Shown here: piece by piece, positions 47,490 to 59,411 of the stretch
Layout: the number at the start of each line of letters is the position of its first letter
Position numbering within the stretch: the stretch's first letter is position 1
Assembly (NCBI RefSeq): GCF_007829955.1
Contig: NZ_VIWX01000002.1
Span: 1,302,001 to 1,366,000, forward strand
Direction of reading: 5' to 3'
Source: Saccharopolyspora dendranthemae
Lineage (GTDB): Bacteria; Actinomycetota; Actinomycetes; Mycobacteriales; Pseudonocardiaceae
Length of the DNA: 64,000 nt
Position numbers and translations under genes: made by a program
The notes under the pieces: generated by a model
Told to the model about the DNA's origin: nothing
The model's input: the letters and a program-made list of their open reading frames with translations, nothing else
Database searches by the model: none

Positions 47490-49088
47490 ATGCGCGATGA
47501 CGTGGCCTTCGTCGGCGGCCCGGTGGCCACCATGGACGCCGCGCGCTCGTTCTCCGATGCCGTCCTGGTGCGCGGCGGCCGGATCGCTGCCGTCGGCGAC
47601 GCCCAGGTGCGGGAGCGGATCGGCCCTCGCACCGAGGTCGTCGAGCTCGGCGGACGACTGCTGCTGCCCGGTTTCCACGATGCGCACGTTCACCCGGTCT
47701 ACGGCGGGATGCTCCGGTTGCGCTGCGACCTGTCGGCGGCCACCGGCGGGGCCGATTGCCTGCGGCTGATCGCCGAGCACCTGACCGCCCTGCCCGATTC
47801 GCCGTGGTTGCTGGGCGGCGGCTGGGACATGGCGCAGTTCCCCGGCGGGACGCCGACCCGGCGCGCGCTGGACTCGGTGACCGGAGATCGGCCCGCCTAC
47901 CTCGTCAACCGCGACCACCACGGCGCCTGGGTGAACTCGGTGGCGCTGCGCTTGGCGGGCATCGACCGGCACACACCGGATCCGCCGGACGGGCGCATCG
48001 AGCGCGATCCGGCGGGCCGCCCGGACGGAACGCTGCACGAGGGTGCCACCCGTCTGATGGAGCACGTGCTGCCGGTGACCGGCGCCGCCCAGTACCTCCA
48101 AGCGCTGGAGGAGGGACAGCGCCACCTGCACGCGCGCGGGGTGACCTCCTGGCACGACGCCATCATCGGCCGCTACCTGGGTTACGAGGACCTGCTGCCG
48201 ACCTACCTGGCAGCCGACGAGCGCGGGCTGCTGACCGGCAAGGTGCGCGGGGCGCTGTGGTGGGACCGCGACCGGGGCGTCGAGCAGGTCCCCGACCTCG
48301 TCGAGCGCCGCGAGCGGGCGCGCGGGCGGCGCTTCCGCGCCGAGACGGTCAAGATCATGCAGGACGGCGTGTGCGAGAACGCCACCGCCGCGCTCCGGTT
48401 GCCCTACCTCGGGCCGGACGGGCGCGGGTTGTCCTTCGTGTCCCCGGAGGAGCTGGCGGAGGCGGTGCCGCGGCTGACCGCCGAGGGCTTCCAGCTGCAC
48501 TTCCACGCGGTCGGCGACCGGGCGGTCCGCGACGCGCTCGACGCGGTCACCGGCAACGGGCCGGAGCTGCGCCATCAGATCGCCCACGTGCAGGTGGTCC
48601 ACCCGGGTGACATCGCGCGCTTCCGCGAGCTCGGGGTGGCGGCGACCGTCCAGCCGCGCTGGGCCGTCAACGACGCCGCGATGACCGAGCTGACCACGCC
48701 CAAGCTCGGCCACACCCGGGCGTCCTGGCAGTACCCGTTCCGCTCGCTGCGCACGGCCGGGGCGGTGCTCGCGGCCGGCAGCGACTGGCCGGTCTCGGAG
48801 GCCGATCCGATGCTCGGCGTGCACGCGGCGGTCACCCGGTGCGAGCCGGGGTCGGACGAGCCGCTGGAGCCGGGCGAAGCGCTCGACCTCGTCGACGCGC
48901 TGGCCGCCTACACGGCCGGCGGCGCGTGGGTGAACCACGTGGAGCACGAGACCGGGACCGTCGAGGTGGGCAAGGCCGCGGACCTGGTGGTGCTCGACGC
49001 CGACCCGTTCGCCCTGCCTCAGGAGGAGATCAGCGGCTGCGGGGTGGATCTGACCATGGTCGACGGGGAGTTCGTGCACCAGCGGTGA
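47490..49088 (+). CDS. Amidohydrolase, YtcJ family
   Basis: A 532-residue metal-dependent hydrolase. Metal-binding start LPGFHDAHVHPVYGG, then KIMQDGVCENATAAL, QLHFHAVGDRAVRDALDA, QIAHVQVVHPGDI and AAGSDWPVSEADPM. YtcJ-type enzymes act on exo-amide or imide bonds; the substrate cannot be told. The ATG nine codons into the longest frame is chosen because GACAAT lies six bases upstream (leaderless) and the added residues look unnatural. No ribosome site seen. Confidence 0.9.
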   Translation: MRDDVAFVGGPVATMDAARSFSDAVLVRGGRIAAVGDAQVRERIGPRTEVVELGGRLLLPGFHDAHVHPVYGGMLRLRCDLSAATGGADCLRLIAEHLTALPDSPWLLGGGWDMAQFPGGTPTRRALDSVTGDRPAYLVNRDHHGAWVNSVALRLAGIDRHTPDPPDGRIERDPAGRPDGTLHEGATRLMEHVLPVTGAAQYLQALEEGQRHLHARGVTSWHDAIIGRYLGYEDLLPTYLAADERGLLTGKVRGALWWDRDRGVEQVPDLVERRERARGRRFRAETVKIMQDGVCENATAALRLPYLGPDGRGLSFVSPEELAEAVPRLTAEGFQLHFHAVGDRAVRDALDAVTGNGPELRHQIAHVQVVHPGDIARFRELGVAATVQPRWAVNDAAMTELTTPKLGHTRASWQYPFRSLRTAGAVLAAGSDWPVSEADPMLGVHAAVTRCEPGSDEPLEPGEALDLVDALAAYTAGGAWVNHVEHETGTVEVGKAADLVVLDADPFALPQEEISGCGVDLTMVDGEFVHQR

Positions 49089-49216
49089 TCTCGGCGCTGG
49101 GCCGGGCGGGCGATGTCGCAGCCCGATCGTGTGCCAACTCGGGCGAGGCATTGGCGGCGGGGCGAGTCACTGGTTCCGTCAGCGAGCGACGGTGCACACC
49201 TCTGGGAGGCCGCTGA

Positions 49217-52191
<2,975 letters not shown>

Positions 52192-52246
52192 CCGCAAACC
52201 TCCTCAACGCCGTCCTCGCCCGCCAAGGAAAGCACACCGAGCGGCG

Positions 52247-52480
52247 TCACTCGCGGACCCCGGCCCGCTTCGCCGCAGTGGCCCGCAACCAGGACCGGGC
52301 TCGTTGGTGCAGGTCGTGGACGTCCTTCCACGACCGATCGACGGGGATCACGGCGACTCGTCGGCCGTTGCCGTGCACGGGCCCGGTGTCGCCGCGCAGC
52401 ACGTCGATCGCCGGATCACCCCTCCCCCAGCGGAAGGTGAAGCCGCCGAGGAACAACCACTGGCACGGGATGCGGGCCAT
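52247..52480 (-). CDS. Small hypothetical protein in XRE/DUF6879 module (77 aa)
   Basis: 77 residues starting MARIPCQWLFLGGFTFRWGRG, then a basic C-terminus (RARSWLRATAAKRAG). No family recognised. It follows the Cys-rich small gene with three bases between stop and start, so they are coupled. Probably soluble, possibly peripherally membrane-associated by its hydrophobic start. Confidence 0.65.
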   Translation of the reverse strand: MARIPCQWLFLGGFTFRWGRGDPAIDVLRGDTGPVHGNGRRVAVIPVDRSWKDVHDLHQRARSWLRATAAKRAGVRE

Positions 52481-52483
52481 CGC

Positions 52484-52723
52484 TCACCGCCCGCAGCACG
52501 GGCAGCCGCACGCCAGGAAGTGGTTCTCCGCGTGGAAGTCGACAGCGTCCCTGGCGATCTGATCCATGTCCGCAGCGACCCGGAAGCAGGCCGGCCCACC
52601 GACCGGGCACACCAGCCAGCTGCGCCCGTCGACGAGAACCGTCGTGCGCCTGCGCGTTTCGCACTCCGCCGGCGACCTCGGGGGCTTTTCGGGATCAGTC
52701 CGCCCCTCGCTCAACATCACCAT
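52484..52723 (-). CDS. Small Cys-rich hypothetical protein (79 aa)
   Basis: 79 residues with seven cysteines, one in AECETRR, two in LVCPVGGPACF and four in the terminal CGCPCC. They could bind zinc or form a redox site. TCTAAT lies eight bases before the ATG with no Shine-Dalgarno, a leaderless layout, so the two small genes may be transcribed separately from the XRE operon. No family recognised. Confidence 0.68.
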   Translation of the reverse strand: MVMLSEGRTDPEKPPRSPAECETRRRTTVLVDGRSWLVCPVGGPACFRVAADMDQIARDAVDFHAENHFLACGCPCCGR

Positions 52724-52762
52724 GAAGCGAAATTAGACGCAGCGAGAACCGCAATTCCAGTT

Positions 52763-53617
52763 CTAGTCAGGACCTCGCATAAACTCGTCGGCCACCGAAT
52801 TCAGAAGCCGCCGAGCCGCAGTTCCCGAAACTGCTCGCTCCCGAAAGTAGTCGAACACGTTGAGGTGATACGAGATATCGCGGTAGTCCCGGAGAGCGAC
52901 GGTTCCGGAGAACATTTCGACGGTGGCAAGGCGCTCGTCGTAGATCACGAATATGTTCAACGGCGGCGACGTGATCGAGGCCGTGTGCGGCAGGATTGCC
53001 AGGTCCACGTTCGACCGCTCGGACGCAGTGGCCATGTGCCGGAGCTGCTTCACCATCACTGGCGCGGACGCTTGCTTCAGTCGCACAGCCTGCTCCGTTA
53101 GCAGGAAGTGGAACGTCCGGGATTCGTCGTCGAGGACTTCCTGGGCTTCCGTCCGGGCTTTCACAGCGCGGTCGACGTCACGCGCGGTGTCACCCTCGAT
53201 AACCGGAGTCAAGACGCTTCTCGCGTACTCCGGATCCTGAATGAGACCGGACGGGATGACCGGGAGAAAATGCCGAACCGTCGTGGATGCTTCGCACAGC
53301 GCCTTGATCTCGGCCTGTCGACGCCAGATTCCCAACCGGGCCGCCGAACGAGCCGAGACGTAATCAACATTGGCCGATCGCGCGGCTGTGAGGATGTCGA
53401 GTTGAGCGTCCGCCGGCACATCGAGTGCCAGCATGATCCGTTCGACATCGGCAACGCTGGGAAGGGCCCGTCCCGATTCGATCCTGCTGATCTTGGACTG
53501 GGACATGGCAGCACGAGCGGCCAGCCTCTCCCCGGAGAGCCCGGCCGCTTTACGCAACTGCTTCAGCGAATCAGCTAAATCCCTGCGATCCCGCTTCTCG
53601 TTCTCAGGTTCCAGCAT
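52763..53617 (-). CDS. XRE-family regulator with DUF5753
   Basis: 284 residues: helix-turn-helix at about 14-70 (LKQLRKAAGLSGERLAARAAMSQSKISRIESGRALPS) and a DUF5753 domain (about 95-280; LIQDPEYARSVL, FLLTEQAVRL, LAILPHTASITSPP, YDERLATVEMFSG). Such regulators are abundant in actinomycetes, where some control development. The chosen ATG lies inside the 3' end of the DUF6879 gene (14-bp overlap). Confidence 0.88.
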   Translation of the reverse strand: MLEPENEKRDRRDLADSLKQLRKAAGLSGERLAARAAMSQSKISRIESGRALPSVADVERIMLALDVPADAQLDILTAARSANVDYVSARSAARLGIWRRQAEIKALCEASTTVRHFLPVIPSGLIQDPEYARSVLTPVIEGDTARDVDRAVKARTEAQEVLDDESRTFHFLLTEQAVRLKQASAPVMVKQLRHMATASERSNVDLAILPHTASITSPPLNIFVIYDERLATVEMFSGTVALRDYRDISYHLNVFDYFRERAVSGTAARRLLNSVADEFMRGPD

Positions 53618-54113
53618 GGAACTCGTGGAAAGCAACCGAATGCGCGAGCGCTGTATCGCGCCACTTCAGGTACTTCGAGAGGTCAGGATTCTCGAGCTGC
53701 TCCCGGTTGATCATCGTACCGTCGGGGTTGAAGTTGAGATCCACCACGATCTGATCGTCGAAGAGCCAGAAGTCCTGGGACGGCAGATCAAGCTCAAGTT
53801 CGGTGAGATCCAGGATCCGGATGTCCTCCCCAGCCTTGATGTTGCCAGGAATGGCCCACTCGAACTGATGCCGCAGGTACTCCGTGAGCGGCCTGCGGAC
53901 AACGCGGACACGTCCCATGGACACACCGCGTTCGACATAGCCCGAAACACGCTCGTGCCAAGCGGAGTTGAATCCCTCCGGCACAGGCTCACCAGCGCGC
54001 CAGAGCTCAAGGTCATCCTGCTCACCAGGCATGGTGTAGGTCGGCTGAGCCTCGAACCGCCATGCCGAGCTCTGACAATTCGCGAACCGCTCACGCAGGT
54101 TCGAAAGGATCAC
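53604..54113 (-). CDS. DUF6879-family protein
   Basis: 169 residues, with family blocks WRFEAQPTYTMPGEQDDLELWRAG, WHERVSGYVERGVSMGRVRVV and PSQDFWLFDD. The function is unknown; these proteins are usually next to XRE-DUF5753 regulators and a small upstream gene, as here. The GTG has AGGAGGT five bases upstream and lies inside the end of the preceding gene (23-bp overlap). The three genes form an overlapping operon. Confidence 0.88.
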   Translation of the reverse strand: MILSNLRERFANCQSSAWRFEAQPTYTMPGEQDDLELWRAGEPVPEGFNSAWHERVSGYVERGVSMGRVRVVRRPLTEYLRHQFEWAIPGNIKAGEDIRILDLTELELDLPSQDFWLFDDQIVVDLNFNPDGTMINREQLENPDLSKYLKWRDTALAHSVAFHEFHAGT

Positions 54114-54312
54114 TTGTGACCTCCTGAAGGGCTCCAACAGCGGCAAGGACAACGCTCGGGGGAAGCTCGACGGCCGACTCCCCGTCTCCCAGGGTGAGCC
54201 CTTCCGTGCCCACTTCGACCGGCACCCCCTGGATCACGGCCGTCCCCCTATCGGACACGTACACGGCAGGACAATTCTCGTCCTTGCACTCCGTCACCTT
54301 GGATAGCTTCAT
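54091..54312 (-). CDS. Small protein linked to DUF6879 genes (73 aa)
   Basis: 73 residues starting MKLSKVTECKDENCPAVYVSDRGTAVIQGV. It resembles the short proteins usually found upstream of DUF6879 genes. Two Cys near the start (ECKDENC) could bind metal. Not DUF397, which has a different LTWRKSSYS pattern. GGAG sits just before the chosen ATG. Function unknown. Confidence 0.75.
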   Translation of the reverse strand: MKLSKVTECKDENCPAVYVSDRGTAVIQGVPVEVGTEGLTLGDGESAVELPPSVVLAAVGALQEVTSDPFEPA

Positions 54313-54407
54313 GGCTCCATGATTCGTGGAGCTGAGACCGTCGATCAAGCTCCAGGAGGATTTATGCACGATGTTGGGTAACCGTCACCCGCATGAGGCA
54401 CTCGCGA

Positions 54408-55346
54408 TCACAGCAAGCCCAGGACTGCGAGGGCTGCTGCTGCGTCTTGGACGCCGATGCCGACGCTGTTGTAGAAGATGAGCTCCTCGGCGGATTTTCG
54501 GCCCGGGGCTTGGGCGGTGAGGATCGTGCCGAGCGGGGTCAGTCCGTCCCTGTCGAGGTCGCCGGTGTCGAGGGCGGCCATGATCGGACCCGCGTGGTGG
54601 GCGGCCGTGTCGACGTCGTCGACGACGATCCTGTCCGCTGCGCGCAGGAGGTCGCCGTCGACCTCCCGGCGGTGGGGTTCGAAGCTCCCGACGCTGACCA
54701 CGGTGGCACCCGGGGCGAGATCGGCGGTCTCGACGACCGGGTCGGGGCTCAGGGTGCAGGCGACCACCATCGCCGCGTCGCGGACCGCCTCGGCCGCGGT
54801 GGCGGCCGGCCGGACGTCGAGTCCGAGCTCCGCGGCGAGCGCAGCGGCGGTGGACTCGCGGCGGGCCGCGTCGCGGCTGTGCACCCGGACCTCGGTGAGC
54901 GCGCGGACTCGGGAGACGGCGCGCACGTGGGCTCGGGCTTGGACTCCGGAACCGATCACCGCCAGCACGTCCGCGTCGGTCGGCGCCAGGGCGTCGAGGG
55001 CGACGGCGCTGCCCGCGGCGGTGCGGAGCTCGGTGAGCGCGGTGCCGGACATCGTCGCGGTGAGCGTTCCCGTCTCGGCGTCGAGCACCAGGACCGTGGC
55101 GTTGATCGACGCCGTGCCGCGAGCGGCGTTCCCGGGGTTCACGGACACGAGCTTGGCGACCGGGCCGTGCCGGGGCGAGAGCCTGCTCAGGTACGACAGG
55201 GCCGTGTCCTCTCCCGTCCTGATCGCCGTCTTCGCCGCTTGCTGGGCCTCTCCCCGCCCCAGGGATTCGAAGGCCAGGCGTTGCGAGGCGATCGCGGCGT
55301 CGTAGTCCAGCGCCGCCGCCACGTCCGTGTCGCTGAGGAACCTCAT
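54408..55346 (-). CDS. Ornithine-cyclodeaminase/mu-crystallin-family protein
   Basis: A 312-residue NAD(P)-dependent enzyme. Conserved VLAVIGSGVQARAHVRAVS (dinucleotide loop), KLVSVNPGNAARG, TALTELRTAAGSAVAL and GATVVSVGSFEPHRREVD. Family members include ornithine cyclodeaminase, ketimine reductase and pyrroline-2-carboxylate reductase; the last two fit the amino-acid-oxidising neighbours better. Divergent from the aldehyde dehydrogenase with a 154-bp gap holding a palindrome. Confidence 0.88.
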   Translation of the reverse strand: MRFLSDTDVAAALDYDAAIASQRLAFESLGRGEAQQAAKTAIRTGEDTALSYLSRLSPRHGPVAKLVSVNPGNAARGTASINATVLVLDAETGTLTATMSGTALTELRTAAGSAVALDALAPTDADVLAVIGSGVQARAHVRAVSRVRALTEVRVHSRDAARRESTAAALAAELGLDVRPAATAAEAVRDAAMVVACTLSPDPVVETADLAPGATVVSVGSFEPHRREVDGDLLRAADRIVVDDVDTAAHHAGPIMAALDTGDLDRDGLTPLGTILTAQAPGRKSAEELIFYNSVGIGVQDAAAALAVLGLL

Positions 55347-55366
55347 GCTGCCCGACGTTGGCACAT

Positions 55367-55380
55367 CGGTGGGCCCACCG
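55367..55380. promoter_or_regulatory. Palindrome in the divergent promoter gap
   Basis: CGGTGGGCCCACCG, a perfect 14-bp palindrome 21 bases upstream of the imine-reductase start and between it and the aldehyde dehydrogenase. Possible operator for the LysR or MocR regulator of this cluster, or for another regulator. Confidence 0.35.
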
Positions 55381-55500
55381 GAAGGCAGCAGCAGCGATGC
55401 TGGATCTCAGCGAGACGAGAAATCACCCTTCTGATGCTCAACAGGGCGGGCTCCGGCGTTCTACGGTGATCCCAGCGTGGTCCCGAGCAGGAAGAGGTGC

Positions 55501-57081
55501 ATGTCGGTGCAGGCGACGTTGAGCTCCGTGATCGGCCCGGACGCCCCGGAGGTGATCGACGGCGGAGGCGAGTACCTCTCGAAGAACCCCGCGAACCTCG
55601 ACGACGTCGTCGCCAAGGTCGCGCTGGGCACCCCCGAGACCCTGCGGGTCGCGACCGAGCAGGCCCACCGCGCCCAGAAGGAGTGGGCCGAGGTGCCCGC
55701 CCCGGTGCGCGGTCGCGTGATCGCCGGGTTGGGACGTCTCGTCGAGGCCAACAAGGAATCGCTCGCCCGGCTGGTGACCCGCGAGATCGGCAAGCCCTAC
55801 GCCGAAGCGCTCGGCGAGGTGCAGGAGATCGTCGACACCTGCGACTTCTTCCTCGGCGAGGGCCGCAGGCTCTACGGGCAGACCGTGCCCTCCGAGATGC
55901 CCGACAAGCAGCTGTTCACCTTCCGCGCGCCGGTCGGCGTGGCGGTGGTGATCACCGCGGGCAACTTCCCGGTGGCGGTGCCGTCCTGGTACCTGGTCCC
56001 GGCGCTGCTGTGCGGGAACGCGGTCGTGTGGAAGCCCGCTGAGTACGCCGCGGGCGCGGCGCGCGCGGTGGCCGAACTCGCGTGGAAGGCCGGCGTGCCC
56101 AAGGGCGTGCTCAACCTCGTCTACACCGACGGCGAAGCGACCTTCAAGGGCTTGGAGGCCTCCCTGGAGGCGGGAACCGTCAACAAGGTCGGCTTCACCG
56201 GCTCCAGCGCCGTGGGCACCCGGGTCGGCGAGCTGTGCGGCCGCCACCTGCAGAGCCCGTGCCTGGAGCTCGGCGGCAAGAACCCGATGATCGTCACCGA
56301 GGACGCCGACCTGGACCTGGCCGTGGAGGGCGCGCTGTTCTCCGGGTGGGGCACCGCGGGCCAGCGCTGCACCTCGCTGGGCAACCTCATCGTGCACCGC
56401 GACGTCAAGGACGAGTTCACCTCCCGCCTGGACGCGGCCCTGCGCGCGGCCACCGTCGGCGAGCCGAGCGGCGACGTCCTCTACGGGCCGATGCTGGACG
56501 CGAAGTTCGCCGAGAACTTCGAGTCCATCTTGGACACCCTGCAGCCGCACCACACCCCGCTCGGTTCCGACTCGGTCGGGCGCATCTCGAACGACAAGCC
56601 GCGCAAGGGATTCCACGGGGACCCGGCATCCGGCCTGTACTACCACCCGGTGCTGGTCGACGGGATGCGCAGCGACGACCACATCTTCCGCAACGAGACC
56701 TTCGGCCCGATCGTCGGCATCACCACCTACGAGACGCTGGACGAGGCGATCGAGCTCGGCAACGCCCCCGGTTACGGGCTCTCGGCGGCGATCTACACCT
56801 CCGACCCGGCCAAGGCGTTCCGCTTCCGGCAGGGCACCGGGGCGGGCATGGTCAGCGTGAACAACTCCACGTCCGGTGCCGAGGCGCACCTGCCCTTCGG
56901 CGGCAACGGCAAGTCCGGCAACGGCAGCCGCCAGTCGGGCATCTGGGTGCTCGACCAGTTCACCCGCTGGCAGTCGCTGAACTGGGACTTCTCCGGCAAG
57001 TTGCAGAAGGCCCAGATGGACGTCGACACCGTCGAGCCGGAGCTCGACTTCCGACTGCCTCCGGAACTCGGCGGGAAGTAG
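55501..57081 (+). CDS. NAD(P)-dependent aldehyde dehydrogenase
   Basis: 526 residues with the catalytic pair Glu256 (CLELGGKNP) and Cys290 (GQRCTSL), the NAD loop TGSSAVGTRV and the ENFGPIVG-like NETFGPIVG region. The ending RQSGIWVLDQFTRWQSLNWDFSGKLQ is unusual and could mark a subfamily. It oxidises an aldehyde, perhaps a semialdehyde from amine or amino-acid breakdown (context). GAAGAGG lies just before the ATG. It is three bases upstream of the FAD oxidase gene, so they are co-translated. Confidence 0.92.
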   Translation: MSVQATLSSVIGPDAPEVIDGGGEYLSKNPANLDDVVAKVALGTPETLRVATEQAHRAQKEWAEVPAPVRGRVIAGLGRLVEANKESLARLVTREIGKPYAEALGEVQEIVDTCDFFLGEGRRLYGQTVPSEMPDKQLFTFRAPVGVAVVITAGNFPVAVPSWYLVPALLCGNAVVWKPAEYAAGAARAVAELAWKAGVPKGVLNLVYTDGEATFKGLEASLEAGTVNKVGFTGSSAVGTRVGELCGRHLQSPCLELGGKNPMIVTEDADLDLAVEGALFSGWGTAGQRCTSLGNLIVHRDVKDEFTSRLDAALRAATVGEPSGDVLYGPMLDAKFAENFESILDTLQPHHTPLGSDSVGRISNDKPRKGFHGDPASGLYYHPVLVDGMRSDDHIFRNETFGPIVGITTYETLDEAIELGNAPGYGLSAAIYTSDPAKAFRFRQGTGAGMVSVNNSTSGAEAHLPFGGNGKSGNGSRQSGIWVLDQFTRWQSLNWDFSGKLQKAQMDVDTVEPELDFRLPPELGGK

Positions 57082-57083
57082 TA

Positions 57084-58220
57084 GTGCTCCCGCCCTCAGC
57101 GGAGGTCGTGGTCGTCGGAGGCGGGGCGGTGGGCGTCAGCACCGCCTTCCACCTCGCCGAAGCCGGCGCGGACGTGCTGTTGCTGGAGCGCGCCGAACTG
57201 GGTTCGGGCAGCACCAGCAAGGCGGCCGGAGGTGTCCGGGCCCAGTTCTCCGACCCGGTGAACATCGAGCTCGGGCAGCGCAGCCTGACGGCGTTCGAGG
57301 ACTTCGCCCGCAGGCCCGGCGGCGAGATCGACCTCAAGCAGCAGGGGTACCTGTTCCTGCTGTCGGATCCCGACGACGTCACGGCGTTCGAGACGAGCGT
57401 CGCGCTGCAGAACTCGCTGGGCGTGCCCAGCAGGATGCTCACTCCGCAGCAGGCGTGCGCGCTCTCACCGCTGGCCTCCCCCGACGGGTTGCTGGCGGCG
57501 GCCTACTCGCCCACCGACGGGCACTGCACCCCGGAGGGCGTGGTGCAGGGCTACGCCCGCGCGGCCCGGGAGCACGGCGCGGTGCTGCGACACGGCGTGG
57601 AGGTGACCGGGATCGACCTCCGTGGCGGCGAGATCGCCGGGGTGCGCACCGCCGAGGGGTCGGTGCGCACCACCGCGGTGGTGTGCGCGGCCGGGGCGTG
57701 GTCGGCGGCGATCGGCGAGTTCGCCGGCGTCGAGCTGCCGGTGCGCCCGCTGCGCAGGCAGATCCTGGTCACCGAGCCGATGCCCGACCGCCCGCCGCGT
57801 TCGCCGTTCACGATCGACTTCGCCACCAGCTTCTACTTCCACGAGGAAGGCCCCGGGATGCTCGTCGGCATGTCGGACCCGGACGAGGAGTTCGGATTCC
57901 GGCTGGGCACCGACGACCGGTGGCTGGGCAGGCTCGGCGAGGCCGTGGAGCACCGAGCCCCTCGGCTGGCCGAGGCCGGTGTCGCGCACGGCTGGGCCGG
58001 GCTCTACGAGATCACCCCTGACCACAACGCGCTGGTCGGCCACGACGGCGGGTTCTACTACGCCACCGGCTTCTCCGGGCACGGCTTCCTGCAGAGCCCG
58101 GCGATCGGCGAGGTGATGCGCGATCTGGTCCTGGGCCGCACACCGCCCATCGACGTCTCCGGCCTCGACGTGCGCCGCTTCGACGGCGCCGCGCCCCGGC
58201 CCGAGCACAACTGCGTGTAG
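57084..58220 (+). CDS. FAD-dependent amino-acid/amine oxidoreductase (DAO family)
   Basis: 378 residues. N-terminal FAD loop VVVVGGGAVGVSTAFHLAEAG, ELGSGSTSKAAGGVRAQFS (sarcosine-oxidase-beta-like), a substrate domain and GLYEITPDHNALVGHDGGFYYATGFSGHG at the end. It would oxidise a secondary or D-amino acid or amine such as sarcosine or a proline analogue. GTG two bases after the aldehyde-dehydrogenase stop. A long upstream frame is only a shadow of that gene. Confidence 0.9.
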   Translation: MLPPSAEVVVVGGGAVGVSTAFHLAEAGADVLLLERAELGSGSTSKAAGGVRAQFSDPVNIELGQRSLTAFEDFARRPGGEIDLKQQGYLFLLSDPDDVTAFETSVALQNSLGVPSRMLTPQQACALSPLASPDGLLAAAYSPTDGHCTPEGVVQGYARAAREHGAVLRHGVEVTGIDLRGGEIAGVRTAEGSVRTTAVVCAAGAWSAAIGEFAGVELPVRPLRRQILVTEPMPDRPPRSPFTIDFATSFYFHEEGPGMLVGMSDPDEEFGFRLGTDDRWLGRLGEAVEHRAPRLAEAGVAHGWAGLYEITPDHNALVGHDGGFYYATGFSGHGFLQSPAIGEVMRDLVLGRTPPIDVSGLDVRRFDGAAPRPEHNCV

Positions 58221-58232
58221 GAAGGGACAACC

Positions 58233-59384
58233 GTGGTTGATCTGTTGCAGGAGATCGACGAGTGGGGCCCGGAGAAGGTCGTCTGCGTCTCCGACGCGCG
58301 CACCGGGATGCGGGGCGTGCTGGTCATCGACAACACCGCGCGCGGCAGCGGCAAGGGCGGTACGCGGATGGCCGCGAGCGTGACCACCGCTGAGATCGCC
58401 CGGCTGGCGCGGGTGATGACCTGGAAGTGGGCGGCGGTCGACCTCTTCCACGGCGGGGCGAAGGCCGGCATCGTCGCCGACCCGGGCTCCCCCGACAAGG
58501 AAGCCGTGGTGCGGGCCTTCGCGCGCCGCCTGGCCGACCAGATCCCGGCCAGCTACGTCGCCGGGCTCGACATGGGCATGACCGAGCACGACGCCGCGAT
58601 CATCCAGGACGAGCTCGGCGATCGCGGGGCCGCCGTCGGTGTTCCCGAAGCCCTCGGCGGGGTTCCCTACGACCAGCTCGGGGTGACCGGGCACGGTGTC
58701 GCCGAAGCCGCCCTGGCGGCGCTGGAACGAGCGGGAAAACCGGTCGCCGGCGCGAGGATCGCGGTGCAGGGCTTCGGCGCCGTCGGCACGGCCACCGCAG
58801 CGCGGCTGAGCGCGCTCGGAGCCCAGCTGGTCGCGCTGTCCACAGCGGACGGTTCGGTGCACGACCCGAACGGTCTCGACGTTCCCGCGTGGCTGGCGGC
58901 CCGGGCGGAGTTCGGCGACACCTGCGTCGCGAAAGCCACCCCCGCGCAGCGCATCTCGCACGGCGAGGAGCTGACGGTGGACTGCGACGTGCTGATCCCG
59001 GCCGCCCGGCAGGACGTCATCGACGAGTCGGTCGCCGCCCGGATCCGCGCCGGGCTGGTCGTGGAGGGCGCCAACCTGCCGACCAGCGTCGCCGCTCGCC
59101 GGGCGCTCGCCGCTCGCGGGGTGGAGATCGTGCCGGACTTCATCGCCAACGCCGGTGGAGCGATCGCCGCCGGGTTCGCGATGGACGCGAGGTACTCCCC
59201 GTTCCGCCCGGAACCCGCCAGGATCCTCGACGAGGTCGCGACCCGGACCCGGCGCAACACCCTGCTGGTGCTGGAGACCGCGGCCGTCTCGGGATCGCTC
59301 CCGCACGCCGCGGCGCTGGAGATGGCTCAGCAGCGGGTCCGCGAAGCGATGCGGCTGCGCGGCCGCTCGCCCGTGCCGGCCTGA
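58233..59384 (+). CDS. Glu/Leu/Phe/Val-type amino-acid dehydrogenase (second copy)
   Basis: 383 residues. Catalytic Lys in DLFHGGAKAGIVADP and VAGLDMGM; NAD loop VQGFGAVGTATAARL; VEGANLPTS; IPDFIANAGG-like VPDFIANAGGAIAAG. GGAKAGI suggests a Glu/Leu-type specificity unlike the other copy (GGAKGGI). The start is 12 bases after the previous stop, following GAAGGGA. In this operon it could make the 2-oxoacid for the fused E1 enzyme downstream (inference). Confidence 0.9.
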   Translation: MVDLLQEIDEWGPEKVVCVSDARTGMRGVLVIDNTARGSGKGGTRMAASVTTAEIARLARVMTWKWAAVDLFHGGAKAGIVADPGSPDKEAVVRAFARRLADQIPASYVAGLDMGMTEHDAAIIQDELGDRGAAVGVPEALGGVPYDQLGVTGHGVAEAALAALERAGKPVAGARIAVQGFGAVGTATAARLSALGAQLVALSTADGSVHDPNGLDVPAWLAARAEFGDTCVAKATPAQRISHGEELTVDCDVLIPAARQDVIDESVAARIRAGLVVEGANLPTSVAARRALAARGVEIVPDFIANAGGAIAAGFAMDARYSPFRPEPARILDEVATRTRRNTLLVLETAAVSGSLPHAAALEMAQQRVREAMRLRGRSPVPA

Positions 59385-59411
59385 ACCCATCGGAGGCGGT
59401 GAGGAGTCCGC

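Noticed and set aside
54091..54312. DUF397 assignment for the small gene before DUF6879
   Set aside because: The W-R-K-S-S-x-S and C-V-E-V motifs of DUF397 are missing; it fits the DUF6879-associated small proteins better.
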